Positions 43,641 through 54,787 of a DNA stretch of 64,000 nt are shown here, one piece after another. The stretch is taken from contig CM043958.1 of assembly GCA_014529385.2 (NCBI GenBank), positions 78,296,669 through 78,360,668 of the forward strand, in the 5' to 3' direction. How positions within the stretch are numbered: the stretch's first letter is position 1; each line of letters begins with the position of its first letter. The position numbers and the translations under genes were made by a program. The stretch comes from Adiantum capillus-veneris (taxonomy: Eukaryota; Streptophyta; Polypodiopsida; Polypodiales; Pteridaceae). The notes beneath the pieces are model-generated. The model worked only from the letters and a program-made list of their open reading frames with translations. It was not told the DNA's origin and ran no database searches.

Positions 43641-44770
43641 CCCAAGGGTACTAAGGCACATTTTTGTACATAGTCTCATCATTTGGTCGCTTCTCGAACC
43701 ACTTCTTATGCCATAGGGGTGAATCTTGAATTTCCAAGATGGTCAGCACTTGATCTAGTGGTACGTCTTTGTAATCCCCCTTCTTGTTTGGATCTAATGC
43801 CTTTAGGAGCTTCTTTTTCCACCAGAATGTATCTTGCTTCATGAGAGGTAGAGGAATCATTTCGTGGCCAAGTTTCTGTATAGCTTCATCAGGCTTTATC
43901 ATTAGCAAGGTCGTTGACTCCAATACCTTCAATCCATACTGCATATATTCTTTGTGAGAGGGATCATGAGCTTCTGTTATCCACCGCTTGATCTCTTCTC
44001 ATGTATGCAAAAGATCCTTTGCGTCATCAAAATCATGTAGCCCACCCTCAGTAGATGTACTTGATAGATGTATTGGGGTTGGGTCTACCCTTGTGGGTCA
44101 CTATCTTTGCTAATGGTGTCTTTTGGATTGGAACAATTTCTTTTGCTTGTAGGGCACTGATTTCCAAATCTTTACTCTTTAGCTCTTGAGCATTCCTCTT
44201 CGCTTGGGTAGTTAGGTCGGTATGTGCTTTAGCTGGTTGTCCTTTCAACTACTAGATCTCTTTATCCTTTTGAGCTTGAATAGCCTTATGATCAGCCTTC
44301 ATAATCTGTCTATCATAATTTTCTTGAGCTAGCTTAGCTTCCATTGCATTCAGCTCCTCGAGGACAGCAGCTAGAGCTTGTGAGGTAGAAGTCGAAGCCG
44401 CGGTATCTTGGATTTCCAGGAGCTTGGAGAGGGTATACTTCACGACATTGTAAGAGCCGCTTAGCTTTGCATTTCATTGCTGATCCTTCTCTAGATCCTC
44501 TTCTAATATTTGTTATTCCACTTTATTTTTGTATTGGTGGCTATATGCTCTTCAAGTGCCTTGAAGTAGCCCACAACTTCTCTCTTTTCTTTTTCCAGCA
44601 CTTCCTGCAGCTTTCTTTGACTTTTTGTTAAACAATCTGCTACTGCAACCTTTTATTTTCTTCTTTGACTGCCCTCTCCTCTGCTTGAGCATCTCGTGCA
44701 TCCAACTCCCATAGACTGTATATTTCTCTTTGACAGTCAAACTGCAACTTTATGGCATCTAGATGCTACT
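43641..44770 (-). pseudogene. Unassigned relic, C-terminal part
   Basis: Pieces at 43651-43944 (KLGHEMIPLPLMKQDTFWWK, LLKALDPNKKGDYKDVPLDQ), 44048-44248, 44252-44443 (LEELNAMEAKLAQENYDRQI) and 44552-44740. The middle pieces are Glu/Lys/Ala-rich and probably coiled coil; the last piece is more like a folded domain with tryptophans. Stops between them look like point changes. It continues the protein of 44766-45563. Family unknown. Confidence 0.45.
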
Positions 44771-45563
44771 CCAAATTGAATTCTTTGATGTGCCAATTAC
44801 CATCCTTGATTATCGCTCTAGAGTAAGGTGATACTGGGCCTCGTTCTTGAGTGTTTCGTTGTTGTGAATTCCTAGCCTCCAGTTCTTTCTTTTCTAGTTT
44901 CTCTTTGTCTTTGCTTTGATTGTCTTTCTCGGGTTGAGATTGATCAACTTTTCCAACTTCTTTGTCTTGATCATCTTGCTTTTTACCTTGGTCTTTCTTT
45001 TCTAGTAGGTTGTGATCAATATTCTCAGCCTCCTTGTTTGCTTGCTTCCCATCAATGGTCTCATTCTTTTCTTGGTCAACTTGATTTTCTTCAAGGTGCT
45101 TTGGTTCTAAATAATCCCTTTCTTGGTCCGCATCTCTCTTTTTGGATTCTCCTTTGTTTTCTTCAGTGGGTGGAGGTGTTGCCGGCCTCGGAGAAAGGTG
45201 TTTCATGGTCTCTGTATAGGTTTCTTGAGGATCTCCAAGTGTCTCCTCCCTCGGCGATTCTTCAGTTTCTTTGTCATTGCTCTTGGGGGAGTCCTTGGGA
45301 GATTCTAAATCATCAATATTTGGTTTCTTTAACTCCTCCTCAATTCTTTGCTCAACGTTTCTCTTGAGTATTGTGTGGATGTGCTCCCGCATGGTGCCGG
45401 CTAGCTCTACTTCTTCTACTACTTTTCTCCTTTTATATTGCTTGATCTTCTCAAGCCTCTTGCATTTCCTTTCCTCAAGTGATTTGTCGATATCTTCCTC
45501 ATCTTTATCATCTGCTTTCGAGCCCTCTTCATCCACCTTTTTCTTCTCCTCTGCAATCTTTTT
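44766..45563 (-). pseudogene. Unassigned relic, highly charged central region
   Basis: A 256-residue open stretch, strongly rich in Lys, Glu, Asp and Gln (DKDEEDIDKSLEERKCKRLE, KKDQGKKQDDQDKEVGK), with a proline break (LSPRPATPPPTEEN). It ends with GPVSPYSRAIIKDGNWHIKEF. Such charged linkers occur between folded ends of some transposon-encoded proteins and some nuclear proteins. The opposite strand is also open but is only its complement. Confidence 0.5.
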
Positions 45564-45849
45564 TTGTCGTTATTCTCTCAATCTTTAAGCTTATTCCATA
45601 GATATTTGTGTTTGTGTGATGGTATTTGCTATGTTGGTCTACGCTTGAATCTCACTAGAGGAATGCTGATATCTTCCTCCTCAATCATCTCGAATTCGAA
45701 TGGCGCATCGGTGTATCTCTTTTCTTTGGTTTTATCTCGCTCAACTCAACGTCTGATTCCGTGGCTTCACTATCTATCACATTTGCTTTAAAACTCTGGC
45801 CTCTTGTTCTTCTTTTGGTTGAAGTCGATGAAGATCCTCCTAGCTCTCT

Positions 45850-46690
45850 GATAGAATGGTTGGCTTTGTGAAGTAGATCGAGCTAAGATTCTACAGGTGG
45901 TAGTTGGTCGATCATCCCCAGATCTTGGTAAGAAGTCTGTGTCAGAACAGGACCCGCATTCATGTGTGTCTTCTAACGGTTGCTGCTCTTCAAGTTGGCT
46001 CCTACTAGGCTCTCCAAAATATAGTTTTCGAGGTCACTCTTTGCTCTGTCAACCCCATAGCCATGACAACTGCAATGTAGAGATTTGGATTTGTGTATTG
46101 CGAGGGATTTTGGACCTTCAAATGCTAAGAGATTAGCCGCAATGGCAGCTCTATTTTAGTGTAGATGAGGTCCTTGTATGTAAACTTGTGGCCTTGTTTC
46201 TTGATGAATGCCTTATCGTTGTCAATTGCCTTTGTTTTCAAGAGGAGGTTGTGATTGCCTAGTGGTAGATACAGGGCTTGGTTGATGAGATCACTAGTGA
46301 TTCTAACTTTCACTATAACCCCATATTTGACTGTTAAGGTGGCCTCTTCATTGTATTTAATAGATATCATCAACTCATGAGCTCTCTAAAAATATGTTCC
46401 CCAATGAGGTAGCCTGAAGAAGGTATCCATTTGTAGGCATCTTGACCCTTCAATCACCTGTCATTTTTGGTGTAGAGACCACAATTCCTTTGGAATGGTA
46501 GTGGTATTTATTTAAGCTTGGTCGGTCACTTAGAACTTTCCATCAAAAACATTGGTTAATATCTTGCTAGTTCTTCTTCTGAGACGTGCGCTTTCTTGTT
46601 TGAGAAGATGTCAACTACTTGATAGGGTGAAGCTTCCCACTACTTTTGTGGTCTTCTTCGAGGCATTCTGGCACCAGAAAACTAGTTGAT
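45850..46690 (-). pseudogene. Unassigned relic, N-terminal domain
   Basis: It begins near 46667 with MPRRRPQK, then a stop, then WEASPYQVVDIFSNKKAHVSEEELARY. The best piece (46125-46373) reads ATLTVKYGVIVKVRITSDLINQALYLPLGNHNLLLK and FTYKDLIYTKIELPLRLIS. One stop later comes QYTNPNLYIAVVMAMGLTEQ. The pattern (helix-rich, QALYLP-type motif) brings to mind Gag-like or mobile-domain proteins of plant transposons, but I cannot name a family. At least four in-frame stops show decay. Confidence 0.5.
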
Positions 46691-47445
46691 TATCTCCCGA
46701 GTTTGATCAAAAAGTCTTGAAAAAAGCTGGAAAAACACCAACTTGACCATAAACTAAAAAATGAGCAGAACTTGATCAAAACGAGTCCAAACTTGATCAA
46801 ACTTCATGAGTGCATCCAGGAAAACTATAGGCACTAGGTCATGTGGTTACATGTCAGATTTGTCTTTGAGGTACATGGATCGTGATCCATGAGGAACACA
46901 TTTTAAAGATCTGATGACACCATCTGATTTAGCATGGTATGGGGTTGTTTATGGTTCAAATCTTTTTGAATTTGGATCATAGGTTAGAGATTTAAGCCAC
47001 CTTTGGGAAATTTTCACAAACTTAGAGAAATTTGGAACTTTGGCTAGGGTTTTGACATCCAACAGGTTTGAAACTTTAGGGTTAGGCTTTTCTTATCACT
47101 TAGGACTTGATGGTATGGTTTTGACTCAAAAAGCTAAAAAAGGTACATAGATTGCGATCCATGTTTGGTAGCCCTTCTGAGGTGAAACTTGGTGGACATG
47201 TTCCTATAGCCTATCCTAATACATTGGTGAAATATTAGTTTTTTCAAGTTTTCTCGATTTACTAGTTTATAGCTCAATTTGGTCTTACTTTGTCAAATCT
47301 GATTTTGAATGGAATCTTTGATTCCTCATGTTGATCATTCTGTTTGAGATTTTTCCCATTTGATAATTGAGAGTTGGAGAAGAACCCCAATCCTAGTTGT
47401 CTGTTGATTTTCAGCCCAATTGGAGTCTGTTTGGACCTCCTAGGC
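46691..47445. other. Spacer, no gene recognised
   Basis: AT-rich, with phrases such as GATCGTGATCCATG that recur loosely (near 46870 and 47155) but no coding signal. Confidence 0.5.
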
Positions 47446-47664
47446 TGTTGGAATTAGGGTTGCATGAAAACACACACAGCTTGGAGAAGACGAAGGAAGC
47501 TCAAGGCACACACAAAGAGTATGTTAGTGTGTAATGGAAAGATAGATAGCCCTAGAGTGATGGGCGTATATACAATGCGCGAGGGAAAAACCCTCCTGAA
47601 GAGGGAAAAAAATACCCCAACGGTCCTAGTGTGAACACATTACTGCCACATGTATATGGTAACA
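47446..47664 (-). repeat. Copia element 3' LTR (219 bp)
   Basis: It pairs with 49796-50021: almost identical over about 140 bp from the TGTTGGAATTAG end, more diverged over the remainder. On the minus strand it runs TGTTACC...CCAACA. A TGTATATACG box may be its promoter. Confidence 0.9.
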
Positions 47665-47725
47665 AATCTCCGTTGGGAGTGATACGGTGAACAAGGGCTA
47701 GCACGAAGAGTAAAGGGAAGTAGTG

Positions 47726-48010
47726 TCATGCCCTGAGGACAGGATCAGTCCACAAAGGGGAGCAAGCCCAAAGCTTTGAGGAAAGCTTCAAACTTCTCAC
47801 AAGACAATGCCTTTGTGAAAAGATCTGCAAGGTTTTCTTGTGCTGGCACATAAACGAAGTTGATCTCTCCCATTGAGAGCCTCCCCCTAACATAGTGGTA
47901 ATGCACCTCAATGTACTTTGTGCGAGAATGAAAAACTCGGTTCCTCGCAACTGCCAATGCGCTCTAAATGTCAGTGTAGATGATGTTGGCAATGTCTTGT
48001 CCAACACCTA
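47726..48010 (-). pseudogene. Copia RNase H remnant
   Basis: In two frames: the better piece (47745-47957) reads RTKYIEVHYHYVRGRLSMGE, INFVYVPAQENLADLFTKAL, the signature end of copia RNase H. A frameshift near 47950 separates it from AHWQL. Confidence 0.85.
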
Positions 48011-48303
48011 AATCAGCCATAAGGCATGTAAAGCCATACACACTCAATCGTAGCTGTGAAGACTACCAAGTTCTCCGCCTCACAAGTGGAAGTGGCCACA
48101 ATAGGTTTCTTCTTGCTCAACCATGAAATATATGAATTGCCAAGCATGAAACAAAAACCACTTTTGGACACTCACGTTTCATAACAACCAGCCCAATCTG
48201 AGTCCGAAAAAGTATGTAAATATGGCGGCAACGATCCTCCCTTGGGATAAAACACGCCAAGATGCAGAGTGCCACTCAAGTGGCAAAAACTCCTCTTGAC
48301 TGC

Positions 48304-49072
48304 CTACCAATGCTTAGACCTTGGGCTATGCATAAATTTGTTGACCTGTGAGACTGCAAACTGATTATCCGGCCATGTGTTGCATACATAAATGAGGCAG
48401 CCAACAACAGTTTGGTAAAGAGTAACATAAGCAAGATCACCGGTATCATGTAGACTTAACTTCAAACTTGTTTCCATGGGAGTGGCAATAGGTTTGCAAT
48501 CATCGAGTCCAAACTTACATAGCAATGTCTCTATGTAACTTTTTTGACACAAGGCAATACAACCATCACACTGCTTAAACTGTATGCCCAAGTAATGATG
48601 CAACAACACCAAATCTTTCATCTTGAAAGTAGCATTAAAATCAACCTTAAATTCAGCAATATGTGCCTCATTGGGACGAGTGATCAACAAATCATCCACA
48701 TAAATAACAACAATGAGAATTACATCGCCCCCATGCTTGACATACAATGGGCTTTGTGTTGGACTATTACAAAAGCCTTGTTTGACCAAATGAGTGTCAG
48801 CTTTCTCATACCAAGCACAAGAAGATTGCTTCAATCCATACACATAAGCTAGACACAGCCAAAGCATAACAATCTGATGCATAAGAGGCATGACGAGAAC
48901 CTAAATGAGGATGACTAGACAAAGGTGCATCCAATTTACTGTCATGCAAAGTGTGCACCAGCTTTTTAGGCATACCTCTAGCTTGCTCATTTTCAGCCCT
49001 TTCCTCATCAAGTACATCATGTACATCTTCATTAGTAATAGGTTGATCCGTAACATTTTCAGAAACCCCCAT
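48304..49072 (-). pseudogene. Copia reverse transcriptase with N-terminal deletion
   Basis: 48806-49072 is the linker after integrase. 48304-48891 starts within RT: VYGLKQSSCAWYEKADTHLVKQGF, VILIVVIYVDDLLIT with an intact YVDD active site, FKMKDLVLLHHYLGIQF, and PTQSPLY. The first RT motifs (fingers and first catalytic Asp) are deleted near 48850-48900. The C-terminal part (LIYVCNTWPDNQFAVSQVNKFM) is present. Confidence 0.9.
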
Positions 49073-49192
49073 AGGCTATACACTTGCCTCATTTTAATTT
49101 ACATACAAACTTCCACCACTGAAAAGAGGCAATAAATTGTCATAAATGTCCTATGAGCTTACATTACTATCTCTAGTACATGACAACAAAAG

Positions 49193-49650
49193 CTAAACAG
49201 AATCTTCCACAAACACATCACATGAGATAAAAATACACTTTGTTTGCGGATGGTACAACCTGTAACCTTTGCTTTCATCACTATAACCAACAAAAATACA
49301 TTTGACGGCCTTATCATCCATTTTTCCGCGTTGCACTTGTGGCACTAAACGATAAGCCAAACAGGAAAAAACACATATGTGCTCAATAGATGGCTTTCTA
49401 TCATGCCATGCTTCATATGGAGTCATAGACTGCAATGCTTTTGTAGGACAACTGCTAAGTACATAAGTGGCACATATGATAGCCTCGAGCCAAAACGAAT
49501 GTGGTAAAGCTTGACTCTTGACCATACATTGTGCCAGGAGAAACTGCGTGAGACCAGCATGTGCTATATAGCACAACCCGCAGTAGACTGTATGGGACCT
49601 GTTATGCAATAATTGGCATTGACAAAAATTTTGCACAAAATGACAAAATT
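49193..49650 (-). pseudogene. Copia integrase, C-terminal remnant
   Basis: The open frame runs from the leader directly into late integrase: SQALPHSFWLEAIICATYVLSSCP, SMTPYEAWHDRKPSIEHICVF, and KMDDKAVKCIFVGYSDESKGYRLY, all typical of copia integrase ends. The zinc-binding module and the DDE core are missing because of a deletion near 49560-49650 that fused leader and integrase in frame. Confidence 0.88.
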
Positions 49651-49781
49651 GCCTGTGCAAACCTAGCTGTAATGGAAACGGAGGTCGAAATGAGTCTGAA
49701 ATGAAAAGCACGTTGAAATCTGAGAAAACAAGGAGGGGTGATCTGGCGACGCTTGCGACTAAGCGTGGGAGGACGTGACCT

Positions 49782-49793
49782 GCTCTGATATCA
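49782..49793 (-). promoter_or_regulatory. Primer-binding site of the copia element
   Basis: The minus strand reads TGATATCAGAGC, one mismatch to the initiator-Met tRNA site. Confidence 0.85.
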
Positions 49794-49795
49794 AT

Positions 49796-50021
49796 TGTTG
49801 GAATTAGTGTTGCAAGAAAACACACACAGCTTGGAGAAGACGAAGGAAGCTCAAGGCACACACACAGAGTATGTTACTTAGTGTGTAATGGAAAGATAGA
49901 TAGCCCTAGAGTGATGGGCGTATATACAATGCACAGGGAAAGAAACCTCCTAAAAAAGGAAAAAATGCCTTGGCAGCCTTAGTGTATTCACACACATCAC
50001 TATCAGATGTATATGGTAACA
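49796..50021 (-). repeat. Copia element 5' LTR (226 bp)
   Basis: Partner of 47446-47664. It lies two bases from the PBS at 49782-49793. Confidence 0.9.
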
Positions 50022-51180
50022 CAGGCCCTTTGGAAATTTTGGCCCACTTTGAAGGCATATTTTGTATTTCTTGAAGTACATTTAAGCTCACTAACTTTTT
50101 GATACCCATACTTTGCTCAAGACCACAATTTTTGTCATTGGCACCTTGAAACTATTGAACTTGACAATTGACTCACTTCAAAAGATCAAACATTGAAATT
50201 TTGCCAAACATTAGAATCAATCGCCGCAGGTTAAGGGCGCTTTCAAGGCCAATATTTTGCACCACTCATTTTTGAATTCTGAGCTGGGACGACATGGATC
50301 ATTATCCATGTTCCACCCCTTCTGGCAATTGTGATTGCATGGACAGATTTTGCTATGTGAAATGAGTATTTTTTATTAAAACATTTGTGGATTTGATTTG
50401 ATTGATACAATTTTTTGTACATTTGTTTTGTGTTTTTGGTTGTTCACAAGTGTTCTAGCACTAAAGAGGATCATATCTATCCAATCTAGTGAAGTGTGGG
50501 TGTTCGGTGTGGTTGTAGCAGGGAGAACCTTGACAGAGTGCACTAGGTCAAAAAAGCTCTCTAGCTCTCTCTCTAAAAATAACTGCTTGCAAATGAGGTC
50601 TACTTTGCCCATTTTGCTTATATATGTTTGGTTTACTCCGAATGCTATGTGCGTAGTTACCTTGCTTGGTCACATTTCCCATGACATACCACCTGTGGCT
50701 CATACTCATCATTTGGATGCTTGGTCGTTAATTGCTCTCGATTTTGCAATTTTGGCATGTCGTAAGTTGACCCAAAATTTGACATGTGTCAAATCCTTCC
50801 ATACTTGACATGCTCAAAGCTCCTGTGTAGATTTGGTGTTTGCTTTTAAAACTTGAATCCGACTTTCTTGGATTTTTTTATTAAGTTTTGATCCTTATTA
50901 GGTTAAAAAAGAAAGAAAATTATTGAAAATTATTATTACTTGGCCAAAACTTTTTACCAAAACTATTCCTCACACTCATATGTATATACTCTCACTCTAG
51001 GCATCTCACCCGTCAAAATTTATCAATATGGATCATTATTATGCCTGATAAGAGTCAAATTTTGCTGAAAAGTAATAAAAAAGCATAAATTTAAGCGACA
51101 AAACACACTTTATACAATATACACATGATCTTTCATCATCTTGCAGCTTAAGATCTTACAATATGCTGCTCCAGCAATTG
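50022..51180. other. Spacer, no gene recognised
   Basis: Short frames only, none like a known protein. The spacing and base composition suggest old retroelement remains, but nothing can be assigned. Confidence 0.4.
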
Positions 51181-51666
51181 TTACTCACCTCTTTCCATTC
51201 TGAGTCGTCTCAGACAAATCTTTGTGCAATGTGCATGGGTACGAACAATGTGTCTATGCAAGGCCATGAACGTGGCCCTATAATTCTTATAGGAAGAGAT
51301 GCACTGGGTAACACTAAGTTGTGCAAGATGTGGGTATTGAACGGATTGTTCAGTGGTTTTTGAGGTTTCATCTAAACCGTGTTTTTCAAACAGAAGCCTT
51401 TGAAGACGATTTTCCCGTTCCTTAATGGTTGGTTTAGTGAGTACGATTTTTGGGTTGCTGATTTGGCTTTGCTTAACTTTGGGTACCCACGTAAAGGTTG
51501 GTGTTGGAGACTTTGAAGATGGTGGTCGGTCTGATTGTTTGGGTTTCCATTGTCGTGTTGGTTGACAATGTTGTGCATTTGTTGTCTTTTTCGATTTAAA
51601 TTTGGGTATCCATTTGTACTTGGGTGAACTTGATGAAGCATTTGGATTTGTTGGAATCTCGTCCAT
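51181..51666 (-). pseudogene. Basic WxPK-repeat protein fragment
   Basis: A 161-residue frame rich in Lys, Pro, Ser and Thr with a spaced motif: YKWIPKFKSKK, RQWKPKQSD, FTWVPKVKQ. Similar W-x-P-K repeats occur in linker regions of some plant retrotransposon polyproteins, so a transposon origin is likely. No catalytic motif is present. The start shown (MDEIPTNPNASSSSPKYKW) is only the first Met. Confidence 0.4.
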
Positions 51667-52062
51667 CGTTTTGGCTTGCTCTGAGGGATTTTTTCTCCTT
51701 GGAAGCTTGGCTTAGCTTATTTGGAAGTCTGATTTGAATGTAATCCTTTGGGTATCCTTATTTTCTTTGACTTGGTTTCCAATATGGACTTCTTTACCCA
51801 AACTTGTTTGACTGTTTCCCTTGGATATTTGGAGATTGTTGCGCCTTGATGGTGGGACTATATGTTCCAAATGTGATATGTTTGTGCCAAGGGAGTGATG
51901 TATGATGTGTCCTTGAGGTTGTGTTTTAGAGCGTCATCTTGTCAATCAAGAATTGCTTTGTGAGTACACATCCATAAAACTCTCAAAATGATTTCTTCAT
52001 TAAGATCCGTGTATGGTCATGATATGGAATTGATGTGGGCAGTGATTACCATCAATGTTGAT

Positions 52063-52257
52063 TTAGACATTGGCTTGTCCCAAACTAACCATTGTTCCTC
52101 TATTAGCTGCCTTGAGCTCAATCTTTGTTGGTTCTATTATGGAGTTTGATAGTTTGAGGTATATAGAATATCGCATGGTATTAACGCATTCTCGAGTATC
52201 CACAAGTGCTCTTTCGGTTGTTCCATTGGTAAGTTGGACATTGATGTGTACATCCAT
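52063..52257 (-). pseudogene. Retropepsin-like fragment
   Basis: VQLTNGTTERALVDTRECVN has the shape of an aspartic protease active site, with D-T-G changed to D-T-R. The following IYLKLSN...PTKIELKAANRGTMVSLG matches the flap and later strand of gypsy proteases (LxAANG...xPLG). Probably a decayed gypsy protease. Confidence 0.55.
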
Positions 52258-52468
52258 ATCTCCAAGCCAAAACGTTTTCGATTTGGACTACTTTGATAGA
52301 AGGAGATGGTGTTTCTATTTGCCGAATTTAAGCGATATTTTGTTGTTCTTTGCGTTTTAGAATCTGCAACCTCGCTTCTTCCTTTGGTTGGTCTTGAATG
52401 GCTTTAGCTTTTTGCTTCCTTTCCTTCGTTTCATGAATCTTATCTATAGTGTCAACGATGAGAGATAG

Positions 52469-52671
52469 ATGGTATTTCTTTAATTTGCAACTATTTATCC
52501 AATTAGGTATGTCCTCTCCCTCTACTGTCGTAAGTTGTACGGCACCACTAGGTTATCGATATGTCATTGATCACAAATGGGCAAGTACCTCATGTTTTCA
52601 ATTTCTTGGAGTGTTGATTCAAGGTATAAACTAACACATAGTCTCCCTTTTGAAACTCCTTGTTAATCATG
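52469..52671 (-). pseudogene. Gypsy integrase C-terminal (GPF) fragment
   Basis: FQKGDYVLVYTLNQHSKKLKT then CPFVINDIS, and after one shift SGAVQLTTVEGEDIPNWINSCKLKKY. This is the G-D-x-V-L-x-Y, GPF and VNGxRLKxY pattern of Athila/Tat-like gypsy integrase ends. Confidence 0.65.
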
Positions 52672-52734
52672 TGTTGGTCATGATGCTGCAACAACTTTTA
52701 GGCGCAATTCATCGAGCTTGGCTAGTTGTTCAAG

Positions 52735-52935
52735 TCTGCCAAATACATAACTTCACATCTCTAATGCCACAAATTTCAACCTGATATGAGTCACTTGGCC
52801 TAATTGAACCATGCATATGAGCATAACTGGAGAATCATTCCCTATGGAGAGTAACATGGAAATTAGCACATGAGTCAATGATCTAGTTTTTGCATATAAC
52901 ACTCATCAAGAGCCAATAATGCATCTAGACCCAAG
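52735..52935 (-). pseudogene. Copia protease fragment
   Basis: LIIDSCANFHVTLHRE, one stop, FSSYAHMHGSIRPSDSYQVEICGIRDVKLCI: the copia protease, whose active site DSGAS has become DSCAN. It follows the gag fragment at 53097-53841 on the same strand, the normal copia order. Confidence 0.75.
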
Positions 52936-53096
52936 TGAGCAGTGAATATCAAGACATCTACCGGTTATAGCATGTCAGGAAAAACCTCAGCTAGTGGAGA
53001 CTCAACTACGTTGAGCACCTCAATATTCACACTACTGTTAGGAGGGTCAGACTTGACAATGAATTTACTCTTTTCACATTGAAAAATGCAGAAACC

Positions 53097-53841
53097 TTAT
53101 TGAAAATGGTTTTTCTTGTGGTAATTATAGCTTTCTACGTTTTGCAAATCACATCTATGACTCTTACTATGACGGATCGCAATTGCGATTGTGATCTCTT
53201 TGCCTGTAACAACTATCACTAGCCAAATATGCATAACCATGCCTAGGAGTGTCAAGCAACTAACATCTAAAATATCCCATGAGCAAAGCACTAGTAATGT
53301 CGCTAAAAGAAAGCTTACCCCCAAGTGCACAATTAGTAATGGTAGTGTTAAATGCGTCCCATGACGACAAAGGCAAAGAACAAAGCAAGAAAATAGCTTT
53401 CATTTTATCATGGAAATTGAGTCCCTTATATGTAAGTTCTATAAAGACGTTGTTGAACTCATTTAAGTGTGAACTAATAGTGCTTCCCTCTTTCATATTC
53501 AACTGCATGAGATTTTTCTTAAGAAAAACCTTCTTTGAGGTAGTCTTGCCATCCCAAGCTCAGCATAATGACTCCCATAAATCCTTTGCAATAGTCTTGT
53601 CCATAATTTCAAAGAAAATCGACTCACCAAGGTTCAATAAAATGGTCGACATAGCGTGAGCATCAAGCTTCTCCCACTGATCGTCAATGTAAACACCCTC
53701 TCTATTCTCTTTCAACAGCAGTGCTAGGTCCTTATTGACAAAGACATCAAGCACATGTTGGTTCCATATTGTGAAGTTTGTGCCATCATAATTCTTGATA
53801 TAATACTCTTCTTTCCCAGAAGATCTAGCCATAACTAGCAA
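53097..53841 (-). pseudogene. Copia gag
   Basis: 53560-53841 has YIKNYDGTNFTIWNQHVLDVF, QWEKLDAHAMSTILLNLGES and KDLWESLC, the start of plant copia Gag (UBN2-type). 53260-53508 continues LNMKEGSTISSHLNEFNNV and FLLCSLPLSSWDAFNTTI. The zinc-knuckle site near 53105-53140 reads SYNYHKKNHF, with both early cysteines lost. Two frame breaks separate the pieces. Confidence 0.88.
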
Positions 53842-54750
53842 GAGAGTGAGACTAAGTATTTATAGAAAATTTTCTATGAAAGTTTTGGCAAAGTTTCCTC
53901 TATATGGGGAGTAAAATCTCAAACTTGAAACAAGAATTCAATGCATAAACCCTAAAAGAGTGCTAACAAGGTATCAAGTTGCATATATTGCTCAAAAACA
54001 TTGTCAAAAGATTGCAAACTAGGCATTAGAAGCACATGCACACCTCTATACATGTTCTATGGTGAGGTGATGAGTAGGGGGATCTCCAAGAATGTGTATC
54101 ACCAAAGGTGTCTCATACATATGAGAACACCCTAGCTCTATAAAACCTTACGCAGGGTCCTCCAAAGGTTCAACAAACTTAGTGAGTAGCCACACTCTTA
54201 GAAAGGGCTCCTAAATGGCATACATAGGCAATATTCACAACACAATGTACATGAGTCATAAAATCATTGCAAAGTGCAAGATATGCACATAAATAAGTAT
54301 TTACAAATATGCAAGCAGCTAAATCACTATCCTAGTAGGGATCCACTCTCAAAAGAGCACAATATTGTCAAAGTGTCAAAATTATGCATAAAATTGCATA
54401 ACCTCCCACAAATGAGATGATGCAAAAACCTGTGTTGATATACTTTACAACCTATGAGTGTAAGAGAACTTCAAATATAGAGGTATGGAGATCGCAATCT
54501 CAAAAGAACATCACAAGTATATACATCATGCCCAAAATGCATATGTCATAACCAAATCTCTCTCAAGCGAAGAGACAATTGCGCTCCGCTGAAGCACAAC
54601 TTGTATTCCTGTATATGTGTGCCCTTGTCTCTGTCTCTAACGTATAATGAGGCCAAAGATATATTATTGCTCTCTCTATGTGTAGTTGAAATTAGAGAGC
54701 TCTACTTTCACTTTATCAAAGCGTCAATGCCAAAAGGGTTCAAGAGTTTG

Positions 54751-54787
<37 letters not shown>

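Larger units (their letters stand above)
47446..50021 (-). mobile_element. Internally deleted Ty1/copia element
   Basis: A 2,576-bp minus-strand element with both LTRs (47446-47664 and 49796-50021), a PBS and pieces of integrase, RT and RNase H in copia order. Gag, protease, most of the integrase core and the first part of RT are gone, so it is a deletion derivative that could only have moved with help. The flanks TAGGC and CAGGC agree in four of five bases, consistent with an aged target duplication. Confidence 0.88.

Noticed and set aside
45038-45588. Plus-strand frames rich in Ser and Leu
   Set aside because: They are the complement of the charged Lys/Glu-rich relic at 44766-45563.
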